DNA from: Adiantum capillus-veneris
Lineage: Eukaryota; Streptophyta; Polypodiopsida; Polypodiales; Pteridaceae
Assembly: GCA_014529385.2 (NCBI GenBank)
Contig: CM043955.1
Location: 145,053,140 to 145,117,139 of the forward strand
DNA length: 64,000 nucleotides
Direction: 5' to 3'
In this document: in pieces, positions 9,356 through 21,904 of the stretch
How positions within the stretch are numbered: the stretch's first letter is position 1
How the letters are laid out: every line of letters begins with the position of its first letter
Translations under genes and position numbers: made by a program
The notes under the pieces: model-generated
The model's input: only the letters and a program-made list of their open reading frames with translations
Databases searched by the model: none
Told to the model about the DNA's origin: nothing

Positions 9356-11140
9356 TCCGCACACGCGCACTCTCACATGGTATCAGTCGCCAGTGTTGAG
9401 GGCGCATCATCACTCAACATGAGGTTCTTCTCCCAAAGGATCAGACCAGCCAGCGCTTTCTTCAATAGCTAGCGTTTATGCAAATGGAGCAAAGATCTAC
9501 CGGTGTTTTTGCATCAGCCATACCAGTGATGGAGTTTGGAGCATTTCTATCGCGGAGAACTCAGTTTCCACCTGCGTTTTTGCATTTACAGGCAGAGATT
9601 GTCTCTCCCTTTGCTAGCGCTAGGGCTTGGACCCTTTCCCTTGTCGGAACATCCCTCCCTCTACTTGCGTTTTCAGCCAGCAAATCTGCATTTTTTGGAC
9701 AGCATCACCTGCGTTTTTGGGGCTGAATTGCCAGCGTTTTCTGGACAGCAGGTCAATGTTTTCAAAAATGGGGGGCAGCGCTGGGCTTTGCCCATCGGAT
9801 CTTGCTTTCCCACACGGCTTCGTATCCGGTGCATTGCCGTCGAGATTCCTCTTCTCTTGCTACAGATTTCAGACACACACCTGCTGTGTTTTCTCTGTTT
9901 TCAGCCCACCTGGGGCTATGACATTGATTCCCCACCCTCCCTACACCCTCTGCACCACTCCGGACTTTGGGAGGAGCGTACGAGCACGCTAAAAATCGCT
10001 GGACAGCAGTGTTTTCATCACCTCGTAGTTGCGTTTTTGGGTGGACAGCAGCCACATTGTTTGATTTTTTCACAGAGGATGAAGCTACCTCCTGCCAAGA
10101 CACCATCCGATGGTGGTCCATGCGGTCCCTCAATGATTGTTGCAATACACGGTATCTTCGACATCGGCTTGATCATCTACGGTCGTTTGATCCTTGGGAG
10201 ATCCATTTATTCGAGCCATCAATCGGCGGTTGCGCACTCCAGAGGGGGTGGCGACTTGTGGTTTGCTATGGACACACCTATGCACTCATCAGAGGAGTTC
10301 ACACGAGATATGGCCATGCTCATGGCATATGGGATCACAACATTCCCACAGAGAACACCATCTTGGGTGGACAGACACTTACCACTTGACCTGGACACAT
10401 CAGAACACTTGCTTCCACAAGAGCATCTACATGGACTTACGGAGAGGATCTTGGATCTCTTCTCGGACAGATTCATAGCTTGGATCTAGAGACTGGAGTG
10501 AGACTTGAGTGCTTTGGACTCTCTTGGAGAGTTTCCCCACAAGATGCGGGAGATTGAGCATCATTACGCGACTACATCCAGAGTCACCCGGAGCTTGGCT
10601 TGGATGGTAGTGCAGTTGCTCTTCTACACTCCTCGTCATTTAGATTGCTACCTTCAAAGTTGCTTACACTCACCTTCGGTAACCTTACAGCAGACTTATC
10701 CCCTGACCTGGCCAGTAGGCCACTCCCAGCTCATTCACATTGAGAGACACACCGAGTTGCGGTTTGGTGGCGTTGTTGGCATGGATTTTATTTTGGTTGA
10801 CACCGGAGGATTAGAGGAAGGAGATACAGGCAAAACGGCGTGGACAGATTGGTATGGCTTTCCTCTTCTCGAAGGTTTTTCATAGCGCGAAGTGTTGAGT
10901 CTCGCTTTCCCCTCATCTTGGATTACCCTACCTATTGATAGGACACCATCCGGTGGTGGTCGTGCGGTCTATCGATGACTGCTGCAGCTTACCGTAGCTT
11001 CTATAGTGCAGACTGTTTAGTCTGGCTTTTCTTGTTTCAGAGAACGTTTACGGTGCAGATTGCTACATCTGCTTAGCCAACTGGTCACCTTGGGTTGCAA
11101 GTTCATGCATTGACAGGCTTCCGCCCATTCTCATAACGTC
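9352..11140. other. Unclassified repeat region with GCGTTTT words
   Basis: The word GCGTTTT recurs from 9508 to 10040, often next to CAGC or GGACAGCAG. It resembles the GCGTTTTCAG words inside the LTRs at 38600-39725 and 40991-42090. A second block (CACCATCCGATGGTGGTCC near 10107) has a diverged copy near 10943. Frames of 317 codons (9536-10489) and 126 codons (10505-10885) are open, but I recognise no domain and do not call them genes. An old LTR element is plausible. Confidence 0.4.
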
Positions 11141-13553
11141 ACTGAATATCTTGGCCCGCAATAAAGAAAGGCCCAGGTCGCCACAACCACATTACTGATT
11201 GGAGACATTGGCGTTGTCTCTCTGCTTTGTTAGAGCTATCTTGTAACCTCGGCTCCAACCAAGATTGGTACCCTGATTTTCTATGTGATTGCAAGCGTCA
11301 TGAAACTCTTATTTGCACACTCATGAGGAAGAGTGCAAGGTGTAGCTGCACTGCAAAGTTGCAGAGTGCTGGCGGGGTGAATTCATGAATGGGTGGTACA
11401 GTTTTAAGTGTGGGAAGCTGTTTTCCAATAGCTATTTTCTCAAAAATGGGGGTTGGTAGAATTTTTGCAAATCAATTTTAAATCTGGCGCCCAATATAGA
11501 TTTACTCTCCTTTTGAAGAGCTATCTAGTGATATATAACATGCCCTAGATTTTTTCATTTTTGTCAAACATATTTGGTTAAACACATCCAAAAAGAGCTA
11601 TGTCCCACACACAGCTTTTTTGTCCACACCCTCATGCTTACGAGAGTATCATGAGTGGTGGAACAATTTTGTTGGTTGGCATAAAGAGGTGTTGAGAAAT
11701 TACTTCGAGTTGGTCAGGTTGGTGAGCTTGTACTCATACATGAGAGGTCTCACCTCCTTAAGAAAAACCACAGGTAGATAAAGAAAGCATGGCCCCTATC
11801 TAACCAAACCACAATATAATGGGTTCGTTGTTTTCTTCTTGTTTCTATATAGGGCACTGCCATTGTGCACATGTGCACCTTGTTCTAGATAGCCCTTTTG
11901 TCATGCATTTTTCCACGATATGCTCACGTATCTATATCGTTGTGATTGCTTCGTATGAGGTTTCTCCATCGCTTTAATTAGGACAAGTACACACTATGTC
12001 AACCCTTTGTATGGAATAGTGGCTTGAAAGTTTTGGCTTTCTAAGGCAAGCCTTGTTGAAGAAGAGAGCTAGGCATATGTTTTGGCTCTAATTATGTTGG
12101 TTGTAAAAAATTCCTTTCATTTAAGAGCCTCACGGGGGTGCATTTCTTTGAATTTTTTCCCTAGTTGATAAATGTGTCCTTTCATTTATGAGTTTTAATG
12201 TTTCTTTTTATTTTTTAGCTTTCTCATATTGTTGCTGATTTTTTTGAAGCAATTAAAATCACCAATATCATATTGTAGCTGTATAAAAGCTTTTATTGGT
12301 TGATGATTTTTTTGTGGGAACTATCGAAGCAAATCCTTAAATCTTGAAAGAATTGAAAGCATATCATTATTCTTTTGAAGTGTAAAAGTTAAATCACAAT
12401 AAGGCCAATATGTAACAGTTCCATATGATAATGTGTTTCACCTCTTCTAAAGTCCATATTATTCTTTCTCTAGGTTTATTTAATATTAATGAATAAAGAA
12501 TGAAAAAATAACTTGCACACAAATGCTTCAAGTTTTTTACATGCTTTGTAGTGATCAAAGTTATTACTACTAGTATATAGAAGTAGTACATAGTGCGCAA
12601 TATATAAGTTTATAAAATGATTATTTCATTTTTATGAATATGAAGCCATTTCAATGAACATGTATATTTTAATATGGGCATTGAAACTTTATTGACTTTA
12701 ATTGCCATTTATTTAAGCGCATTTCCTCAATTTGATTTTTTTTTTCATGAAAGTCTACAAATTCTTTTCTTCAAAAAGGTTTGATTGTGTATTTATCAAG
12801 TTTTATCATCATAGTTTTTTTTAATACATTTACACTATAAATTTTCTTGGCAAGACATCAAACCATGATTCTAGAGTTTAGAGAAAGAAAATACAAATTG
12901 TAATAAGTTTGCTATTCTTTTTAAACCCTTCATCAAAGTTACACTTGAAGAGTAGTATCAGTTTTCTAAATCCCAAAAGGCACTATCAATGTATCTTTTT
13001 GGTAACAACAAAAATTTGCAAGTTTTAAAGGCAAATCAGAGACCTTAAAATAACCAACCAAACAATATAAATTTTATATAAGCATAACAATAGTAATCTT
13101 TTCATTAGAGAGAGGTTCTTATGTTAAAGTACATTTTTACCATTTATACCAAAGATCATAAAGCATCTAAATTGGTTTTCTTTATTACTCAACCTTTGTC
13201 CATTGTGTAAACCTAAGCTAATGTAACCTTTCACCATGTTTTCAAAGTAGCTCAATTTATCATGTATGACAAACGTTTTTTTATTGTCAACAATTGAAGA
13301 TATGTCATTGCCTGTGCTTGATAGTAGGAAGCTCCATTTTGTTTTGAAAGAACAAAATCAATAATAAATGAATGAGCATGAATGAATGAACCTTTAAAGA
13401 TGGAGATGAAAGAGAGAACTAAATGGAAAGTCAAAGGTCTCTTCCACTCTCAATATATCATTCTTACACTTTGTTTTCATAACTGTCTCTTTAGACTTTC
13501 CTTGAGGCCTTTTTTTTACGCTACTCTATAGAAATCTAGCAAATGAATGAAAT

Positions 13554-13610
<57 letters not shown>

Positions 13611-15153
13611 TACATGGCCAATGACATATCTTCAATAGTTCATGCACCGATTGGCTTGAAAACATAAGATATTGTGTGTGCACACACGTGCGCGAGCATC
13701 AAAGATTACAAAAAGGTATGAAATTCAACAATTAAAAAAGGTCAACCAACACTAAAAAGCTTAAATTGGACATTCAAACGAACAAGAATGACATTAAAAT
13801 AACTAAAAGATTAAAAAATAAGGAATAGCTGACGTGATGTTTTTCAAGATATTGTATCAAGACTTAAGGTGAAAGTGAAAAGTCAATGTGGCCTACATAA
13901 GATGAAAGTGTGGCGCCCTCTAATTAAAGGCCCTCTGATAAATGCTACATCAGAATCGGACTAAAAATTAGCCTTTTTTGGAAGCTTTCTCTTGTGTATT
14001 CTCAAATCTAGTGGTTTCCTTGCTCAAGTGCCATCAGACTTCAGACTTAACACCATGCTTATCATTAGATAAAATTTGATAACCATGTGATTTTTAATTC
14101 TGTAGTTTGAACATTCGCGAGGATCCCATTTTTTTATATGGGATGTATGATATGTTTTTGGTAATCCTATTTCATTTCCAACTATAAATAGTTCATACTC
14201 CAAATGATTACTTTCTAGCAAGTTGGCCTGAGAACGTCATTTACTTGAACGCGGTTTGGAAAGGTCCTTACAATACATTATTCTAGTATCTCAATAATGA
14301 ACTAGAAAAAAAGTTTATCGCCGACATTTAGCTTGCCATGTGGCATTTGTCAAAAAGCTTAATACACTACTAAGAGTTCCCTAAGCCTTTTGGTAGGCCA
14401 ACAAATTTCTTGGCAACATAATACTTTCACAAACATATGGGTGAAATGAGTTGAAACATGAAATACCTAGTGTGATTGAATAAAGGATTAGATTAATGCA
14501 AAGCTAGATAAGGTAGAAGAAATTGTGAGTTTGGGCCCATTATGAATTGGATCTAGGGTTACCATCATATCACAAGGAAGAAATTCCAAAAAAATTGGTC
14601 AAGAAAAACCCCATGCCACTAAGAGCACTAGAATCTAACCCTAAATATTATGAGTCAAAGTTGGATACATAAAAATTTTGCAAGTTGAAACAACAATGTT
14701 GGATATAGACTTAATGTTCTTGTAATCTAAATGCATTAGGGTACTATCATATTGAGTGAATTGCTAAGAATATGAAAACAAATGGGAGGAGACATATGAA
14801 AATGTCCAAGCGAAATGGGTGTCCATAGGATAACGTCAAGTCACAAACAACATTATAACAAATGCCAAGAACTTTACATGTGCCAATTAATTAAATTCAG
14901 AATATTGTGAGATAAAAGATGGAAACTCTACCTTGCCACATCTAGACAAACATGTGACGAGTAAAGCCTAATTTCTAGAGACATACAAATTTCAATGAGA
15001 TTATACTCTCTAATCCTTTGAGAGAGATATAACACAAAGTGCATTTTTTTATGGTATCGGCTACCTTTGATTTACAAAAATATTATGAATTCTCTAACCA
15101 TATTGCAAAGAAGTAGATGGATTATCAACAAATAGGATCCAAGAGGAAGTCTC
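11141..15153. other. AT-rich gene-free stretch with one (GA)n tract
   Basis: No coding signal of confidence is visible. A (GA)25 tract is at 13554-13604, next to TGTGTGTGCACACACG near 13674. The rest is AT-rich, probably very old repeat DNA. Confidence 0.55.
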
Positions 15154-15158
15154 CATTA

Positions 15159-15293
15159 TGTTGGTAATAAAGACCATTAAGCCAATACCATCACAGGCTA
15201 ACCGTTCCACTAACCATAATCTCATTCTTTCTTATTGATAATATAGAACAATAAGGAGGTCACACATAGTGTGAGAAGAAGCTCCACCAAAAC

Positions 15294-15354
<61 letters not shown>

Positions 15355-15389
15355 CCTTGCATCCCTTTCACGTTGCGCACTCATCAAAA
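15159..15389 (+). repeat. Copia 5' LTR
   Basis: It begins TGTTGGTAATAAAG. It has TTGATAATATAGAACAATAA as a possible TATA region and (CT)28 at 15296-15351, and ends near TCATCAAAA. The exact 3' edge is set by alignment with the 3' LTR, which ends TCATCAACA. Confidence 0.85.
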
Positions 15390-15391
15390 AC

Positions 15392-15403
15392 TGGTATAAG
15401 AGC
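15392..15403 (+). other. Copia primer binding site
   Basis: TGGTATAAGAGC differs by one base from TGGTATCAGAGC, the usual plant PBS complementary to initiator Met-tRNA, and begins 2 nt after the LTR. Confidence 0.7.
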
Positions 15404-16627
15404 TCATGGCAATTGCAAAGAGCACAGCGACATTGTGGCGGAGATTATAGTGAAGCTGTGAAATTTTTAGCACTGTTTTGCAGCAGAATTTTGGTTGAGT
15501 AAAAGATCGATTTTCACCTTGATTCTCACGGCTCCTTATCAGAAACGTCGTGATCTACAACTTTCCAGTTGAAAGTTTTTCCAAATTCAGCATTGATTTT
15601 GTTGTACGTTTGGCAAAGTGTCTGCACGTCTAGGGTACATAGCTATAGATTTTCACAAATTTGTTTTGACCTATGAAAACAACCCATTTCAGGTCCATTC
15701 TCAATTGACTTGACCATTTTTTTTTAGATCTACAACTTCGCAGAAGGAAGTTTGTGCAAATTCTGAACGGTTTCAGAGATATTGGCTAACCGGATGCAGG
15801 GTGTTCGAAAAGTTACAGATGCTTTTCTTGTGAAGAGGAGTTGAACATGGGATGCGTATTGCATATTAGTTTGCTCAATGCATGGCTGATTTTCTCAAAG
15901 ATTTTTAGCATACGTAAAAGAAGTTTATGCGTGGCTTTTGAAGGAAACAAATGCGTTCGGATTATGCATATTGAGCTCATCTATGGTTGATAATTCATCT
16001 TGCGTTTTTACGCTTGTTTATGCGCATTGTTGATTACTTTGATGCACGGTCTTGTGGATACTGCCTATGTACGCATTTGTGGAGCCACCTTGGCTAATAC
16101 GGCAGTCCCGGCCATTTCTGAGACTTGGTTATGAAGATAGTCATTTCTAATACTTGACTATAGTCGACCATTAGCCTTTTGTGAGGGCCGTGAGGTGAGG
16201 TTTTTTGAAGCCGATTTCTGGGGGTCGGGTTACCCAGTGCAAGGTGGATTAGGTTGCTGGAGCTCCCCTTATCGTGGCCTCACCATAGACATGTATGATA
16301 GTGGACATAGGTGCTCGACATATGTGTTCATGATATGTATGCATTGAGAGATGCGTTGATTCTTGACTCTTTTTGTTGAGATGCTAGCAAATATTGCTTA
16401 TTCTGGTGATTTATGACATTTGAGATTTGAGGTCTATTCCTCTTACAAGGAAAATTCTACTAAAATTTTCTCGTGAATTTCATGGCTATGATTTCTTGAA
16501 TATCTCTTTATCTTGTCGTTCATTCTCTTATGCTTCTATTTGGTTTGTTGGTTAAGATTTTACTCAATTTATAGTTGAAAATCTACTAAATTTTTGTCAA
16601 GATTATTCTTGCCATTTAGTGGCATTA

Positions 16628-17332
16628 TGGCTTCTTCTTCTTTGGATAGCGCTTTGCTTAACATTGAAAGTTTGATGGAAACAACTTTTTTTATTGAAAG
16701 AAGCAAATCATGAATGTCTTGGTTCAAAAGAAGCATGTTAAACCCATGAAGTTCCAAGGTGTCAAACCCAAGAACATGGATGTGAAAGAATGGGAAGAGC
16801 TAGGTGAGGTAGCTAAGTCTACCATTCAGTTATCATTGTCTAAGGCTGGGGTATTACAATGTGGAAGATGTTGAAGGAGATGCTTATGCGCTATGGAAGC
16901 GTTTGTGCAATCTTTATGATCAGACTAGTGTTGTATCACAAGTCTATTGGCTAAAGGTTCCTCTTAATGATAGCCTAAAAGCTTATGTTTTTGTTGACCA
17001 CTTTGCCAGAAAGTTGAGATACTTTTTTCTAGTGCTTTGTTGATTGAAGAGATGAACAGGAAGAACAATGACAATGGGAAAGGTTCTACTGCTCTTAATG
17101 TTCGTGGTAGATCGCAGTCAAGAAAGGAATCTGTAGATAGAGAAAAATCAAGAAGCAAATCTCGTTCTTGTCATGACATAAAGTGTTACAGTGAGTCCAG
17201 AGAAAGAGCCGAAGCGTGGACAAATCAGAGTGTTGGTTGTGAGGTCATATACAAAAGGATTGTTTTCGATGGAAGAGAGAGCAAAGGAAAGCTAAAGGTA
17301 AGCAAGTTCAAGACAAAGGTGAACAGAAATCT
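16628..17332 (+). pseudogene. Copia gag, broken
   Basis: It begins ATGGCTTCTTCTTCTTTGG. Pieces in several frames are recognisable as copia gag: KPMKFQGVKPKNMDVKEWEE, then DAYALWKRLCNLYDQTS and a Lys/Arg/Ser-rich stretch (NRKNNDNGKGSTALNVRG). The zinc knuckle expected after this (CHDIKCYS) is degenerate. Several stops lie between pieces. Gag would form the virus-like particle that packages the element RNA. Confidence 0.75.
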
Positions 17333-17977
17333 TTGTTTGTGAAGATTAAAGAAGCAAACACAATGGAATCACATGAAGACGTGTTGTTCTTATCATCTTT
17401 GGACTATGATGTTTTAGTTGCAAGTTCCATTACTATCTTTCAAAAGTGGATCATTGATTGTGGTGCATCATTTCATATTACTCCATGCAGAGAATGGTTT
17501 TCTACTTATGATGCTTCAAGGAAAGGTGTAGTCCGTCTTGGAAACAATTATGTTTGTGACATAGTCGGCACTGGTGTTGTACAGTTGCGGTTTGCTAATG
17601 GTTGTCACTTAACTTTGAAGAATGTGAGACATGTTATAAAGTTGGCAAATAGTTTGATTAGCACTAGGCAACTTGATGATGAGAGTTATCATACCTCTTT
17701 TGTAGATGCTGCTTGGAAGTTAAAGGGTTCTTTGATTGTGGAAAAGTGTTTCACATATGGAACTCTTTACACTCTACATGTTGCTAGTGTTAAGAATAAT
17801 GTTATATGTATAGCCGAGCATCCAAATACCTCTTTGTGGCATTGTCGGCTAGGTCATATGAGGGTTATTTATCGGGTCTTGATTATTCTACTTTTAAGGT
17901 GTGTGAGCATTGTTTGTATGGTAAGAAAACACAAACTCCTCACAAAGCAAGTGGCTATAGAAGAAGTGAGCGCTTAG
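17333..17977 (+). pseudogene. Copia protease and GAG-pre-integrase region
   Basis: WIIDCGASFHITPCREWF carries the aspartic protease core, with DCG where D[ST]G is usual. LKNVRHVIKLANSLIS follows, and LWHCRLGHM is the GAG-pre-integrase box. Near 17850 the frame shifts, and the coding line continues in the frame of 17806-18480. The protease would cut the polyprotein. The DCG change and the frameshift argue against function. Confidence 0.85.
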
Positions 17978-18705
17978 AGTTGATACATAGTGACATTTGC
18001 GGTTCTATGCCTAGTGTCTCATTAGGGGGCGCTTCTTATTTTTCCACATTCGTCGATGACTATTCTTGCAAAGTTTGGGTGTATCATCTTAAATACAAGG
18101 ATCAAGTGCTTGATGCATTCAAAAAGTTTGTCTCATTAGTTGAGAACCAGAGTGGAAAGAAGGTCAAGTGTTTACGCACTAACAATGGTGGGGAACATGT
18201 TTCAAAGTCTTTTCAAGACTTTTTTGATTCAAAAGGAATCAAACGTGAGTTGACTTCTCCTTACAATCCTCCACAAAATGGTGTTGCAGAGAGGATGAAT
18301 AGAACAATACTAGAGAAAATCAAATCTATGTTGTCTAATGCCAATCTACTCAAAGGGTTTTGGGCAGAAGTAGTTGCTACTGCAGTTCATCTCATCAATA
18401 GGTCACCTAATCATGTGCTAGATGAGCAATTTCCAGAGATGCTTTGTTCTAAGAAAGTTAATTCTTATGAAAATCTTTGAGTTTTTGGCTATGAAGTATT
18501 TTTCCTTGTTCCTAAGCATATGTGTAGCAAGCTTGATCCTAAGTCAAGGAAATATATTTTCCTAGGTTATGGTGAGTCTGGTGAAATGGATATCTTCTTT
18601 GGGATCCCGAAGTCAAAAATATTGTTCGAAGTAATGATGTGTACTTCAATGAGCAGAGGATGCATGAGAAACCTATACCTATTGTTGAAGTTCGATGTGT
18701 GGTGA
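17806..18705 (+). pseudogene. Copia integrase, broken
   Basis: LELIHSDICGSMP carries the first catalytic Asp. LRTNNGGEHVSK has Asn where the second Asp (LRTDNGGE) is expected. PPQNGVAERMNRTI carries the Glu of the DDE triad. A TGA at 18478-18480 interrupts NL-VFGY, where CGA is a likely ancestor. Conserved SKLDPKSRKYIFLGY then continues in 18520-18705. Integrase inserts the cDNA. The Asp-to-Asn change alone should abolish catalysis. Confidence 0.88.
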
Positions 18706-19059
18706 TTCAAGAGGATGGGATAGTGCATAACAGAGTACATAATGTACCTGCACAACAACCACCACAAGTGGAAAACCTTCCTATGCTAGAAGAAAGAGTG
18801 GAAGAACCTAATGTGTCTGAGTTAAGGATGTCTACTCAGGTTTCTTGTCCTCTTGAACGTTTGTTTTATCTCTTGACTATGTGATGTTGACAGATTGTGG
18901 TGGGCCTTCATGCTATGATGAAGCTATGTCTACTGATGATAAGCTTAAGTGGCAATTGGCTATGCAATCTGAGATGAATTCTTTGAAGAAGAATGACACT
19001 TGGGACTTGGTACCTTTAAAGAGGGCATGGACGTACTTCCTTGAAAATGGGTCTACAAA

Positions 19060-20121
19060 ATGAAGATTGCTTCCATTGATGATCATCCAAAGTACAAGGC
19101 TAGATTGGTTGCCAAGGGTTTTAAGCAACAAAAGAGTGTTGATTTTGATGAAATCTTTTCACCAATTGTGAAGATGACTGCTCTTCGCTTAGTGCTTGCA
19201 TTGGTAGCCATTGAGGATATGGAACTTGTTCAAATGGATGTCAAAACGGCATTCTTACATGTGGATCTTTTTGAAGATGTTTACATGCAACAACCACAAG
19301 GGTTTGTTATTGGAGGCAAGGAAAAGATGGTTTGCACACTTAAAAAGTCTATCTATGGGACAAAACAAGGATCCATTCAATGGTACAATAAGTTTGATGC
19401 TTCTATGCGGTCTCAAGGTTTCAAAAGAAGTGACGAAGATCATTGCCACTACACTAAAAAGGCTATTGATTATAGTCTTTTGATATTGATCTTGTATGTA
19501 GACGACATGCTTATCATCGAGAAAAGTACCAGTGAGATAGATGCATTGAAATCAAAATTGCGTAAGAACTTTGATATGAAAGATTTAGGAGAAGCCAGTC
19601 ACTTTCTTGGTATGCGGATTGTCAGAGATAGGAGCAAGAAAGTCCTTTACTTATCTCAGACTGAGTACATTTCCAAGGTACTTCAACGTTTTAATATGGA
19701 GAAGGAGAAGGTATCCAATAGCCCATTGCCTCCATATGTAAAACTTAGCCAAATTGATTGTCCTAAATCAAAGGAGGAAAAGGCTGAAATGGCCAAAGTT
19801 CCTTATGCATCTGCCGTTGGTAGCTTGATGTACGCCATGATTGCTACACATCCAGACATTGCATTTGTAATGGGAGTAGTTAGTAGATCCATGTCTAATC
19901 CTGGTAAGAAGCATTGGGAGGCAGTGAAAGGAGTGATAAGATATTTGAGCAGTACAAAGGACAAATTTTTATGCTTTGGGAGCAAGGAGGCATGTGTAAA
20001 AGGATACATGGATGCTGATTATGCAAGGAATGTGGACAATAGAAGTTCCATGAGTGGCTATGTTTTCACATTTTCTTGGGGTGCAAGATCGAGATCTTGT
20101 TTGCAAGATTGCATTGCTTAA
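19060..20121 (+). pseudogene. Copia reverse transcriptase
   Basis: The frame is long and open (353 codons). It includes KARLVAKGFKQQKSVDFDE, VQMDVKTAFLHVDLFEDVYM (motif A), ILYVDDMLII (catalytic YVDD), DLGEASHFLGMRIVRD, YISKVLQRFNM, ATHPDIAFVMGVVSR and DADYARNVDNRSSMSGYVF at the start of RNase H. It stops at TAA 20119-20121, where a Leu codon is expected (CIA-STIE). The RT core itself looks well preserved. The first ~30 residues of the domain lie in another frame before 19063. Confidence 0.9.
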
Positions 20122-20436
20122 TCAACCATTGAGGTAGAATATGTGGCCGCCTCTGAAGCTTGCAAAGAAGCTATTTGGCTTGCTCGTCTAGTGGTAGATT
20201 TGGGCGTTAATGCTGAGATTCCAATGTTGCATTGTGATAGTCAAAGTGCTATTCAACTAGCACAAAATCTTGTGTTTCATGTGAAGACAAAGCACATTGA
20301 GATCAAGTATCATTTCATCGAGAGATGCTTGAGAACAACTGCATCGAGCTTATCAAGGTACACACATATGACAACCCTGTTGATCTTCTCACGAAGGGTT
20401 TACCTCCTGAGCATTTTGCATATTGTAGTGACTTGA
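20122..20436 (+). pseudogene. Copia RNase H, C-terminal part
   Basis: STIEVEYVAASEACKEAIWL, DLGVNAEIPMLHCDSQSAIQ and HVKTKHIEIKYHFIE are the usual copia RNase H signatures, in frame with RT except for the single TAA at 20119. A further frameshift follows near 20335. RNase H would degrade the RNA strand of the hybrid. Confidence 0.88.
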
Positions 20437-20513
20437 TGGATATTGGATAGATCCATCATACTCTACTTACCCCTTTCTCCGCTTATTGAAACATTGGCAT
20501 TTAAGTGGGAGGT

Positions 20514-20631
20514 TGTTGGGGATAAAGGCCATTAGGTCACAGGCTAACCACTCCACTAACCCTAATCTCATTCTTTCTTATTGATAATATAGAACAATAA
20601 GGAGCTCACACATAATGTGAGAAGAAGCTCC

Positions 20632-20704
<73 letters not shown>

Positions 20705-20750
20705 AATCTCTCAGCCCTTGCATCCCTTCCACGTTGCGCACTCATCAACA
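20514..20750 (+). repeat. Copia 3' LTR
   Basis: It begins TGTTGGGGATAAAGG after the PPT AAGTGGGAGG and ends CTCATCAACA, followed by the target duplication CATTA. Its (CT)n tract is 20638-20698, a different length from that of the 5' LTR, and it carries an extra AACCCTAATCTCT after the tract. The LTRs differ at scattered bases, so the insertion is not new. Confidence 0.9.
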
Positions 20751-20755
20751 CATTA

Positions 20756-21482
20756 TGGGTGGAGGTCATGAAAATGAATCCGAAAAATATTTATAAAGTT
20801 GGAAGAAGATGAGGATGCAAAAAGTAAACTATTATGCAAGCAAGGGAAGGATAAGGCTTTTGAATTTTGCAATCAAAATCCTACAAGAAAAAAAAGGTAC
20901 AAACAAAAGTGTGAGATGAACTTGGAATCATGAAAACCAAACCATTGTCTAAAATCATAAGAAAGACTGAATATCTCATGCTACATAATGTTTCTCTTGG
21001 ATTTCTTCACACAACTGACAGGAAGGCTTTAAGCTTGAGGGGTTGGTATGAGATGTGTGACCCATGTCATAGAGGTGTGGCTAGGGATGCATGTAGAAGC
21101 GGAGTTGGAACTAGAATAAGTTAGTGAGTTTGCATGGGAAATTTGGCTTCCATTATGTATGTAAAGATTGGATTATTGTCATTCTCTTGGCTTTTTGGTT
21201 GAATAAGACTGTACATACAAGTACTCTCTCCTCTCCCTCTCTTCAGTACTTAATCTCCCTTAGTTCCATCTCAATCGTGAGACACAAGGGAGTGGCCCCC
21301 TGGATTCACCACCCAACCACCCTTATATAGCCTTCTATGGCTATATAAGACCCCTTTCCTAGGTCTTTGGTCTTGTAGCCCATTTTCCAGGCCCTTGCTT
21401 GTCTTGCGTGTCCCTTGCCCTCACACTACGCCTTCTTTCGAGAATATTTTTCTTCCTCGAAAACAAAAGACTTATTGGAAAA
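20756..21482. other. LTR-like repeat and small inverted repeat
   Basis: The block 21021-21165 (with CATAGAGGTGTGGCTAGGGA) recurs, diverged, at 23683-23830. The pair flanks the gypsy remnant 21905-22790 and may be remains of its LTRs. CTTATATAGCC and GGCTATATAAG form an 11-bp inverted repeat at 21322-21349 with a 6-nt loop. Confidence 0.4.
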
Positions 21483-21725
21483 TCATTTTTTAATCACACT
21501 AATATTTTCCAAAGTAGAACCCTCTTTAGGCCTATCTTTCCACTTTACCAAAACTTGATGGCATACATTATGCCTTGTGCATAGAGCATGAGAATCCAAA
21601 ACACATTCTGGTTCATGGGGCAAACTTGGTGATTTGATAAAATCAACCAAAAAAACTATGTCTATGACATTTTCATCCGTGCCTAGACGTTTTGTCAAAC
21701 GACTAACATGGAACATTGAATGCAC
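21483..21725 (-). pseudogene. Ty3/gypsy chromodomain fragment
   Basis: Reading FHVSRLTKRLG, LPHEPECVLDSH and VLVKWKDRPKEGSTLENIS matches the integrase C-terminus and chromodomain of plant chromoviruses. It lies on the opposite strand from the next gypsy fragment, so it comes from another element or a rearranged copy. Confidence 0.75.
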
Positions 21726-21904
21726 ACTTGAACAAGGTTAAATATCCAACTTATAAGGAACGTTTCCAATGCATTTGATACCTGGGGTATTCATTATAGG
21801 TTATCGTATCATGGCATCTGAGTCACACTTACCTAATACATAGCCAGAGTTATGCATTTTGGTTTAACTGACACGCCATCTTCATGACAACAATGGATGA
21901 CATG

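Larger units (their letters stand above)
15159..20750 (+). mobile_element. Complete, inactivated Ty1/copia retrotransposon
   Basis: The two LTRs (15159-15389, 20514-20750) start TGTTGG and share the block TTCTTATTGATAATATAGAA, a (CT)n tract and CCCTTGCATCCCTTYCACGTTGCGCACTCATCA. CATTA precedes the left LTR (15154-15158) and follows the right LTR (20751-20755), giving a 5-bp target duplication. A PBS-like TGGTATAAGAGC is at 15392-15403, and a PPT (AAGTGGGAGG) lies just before 20514. Domain order is gag, protease, integrase, RT, RNase H, which defines copia. Stops and frameshifts make it non-autonomous. The long leader 15404-16627 is non-coding. Confidence 0.93.

Noticed and set aside
9536-10489. 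317-codon frame
   Set aside because: No domain, odd composition, overlaps other open frames and GCGTTTT repeats. Not supported as a gene.
12394-14221. Small minus-strand frames in AT-rich DNA
   Set aside because: Length and composition are as expected by chance in AT-rich sequence. No motif.
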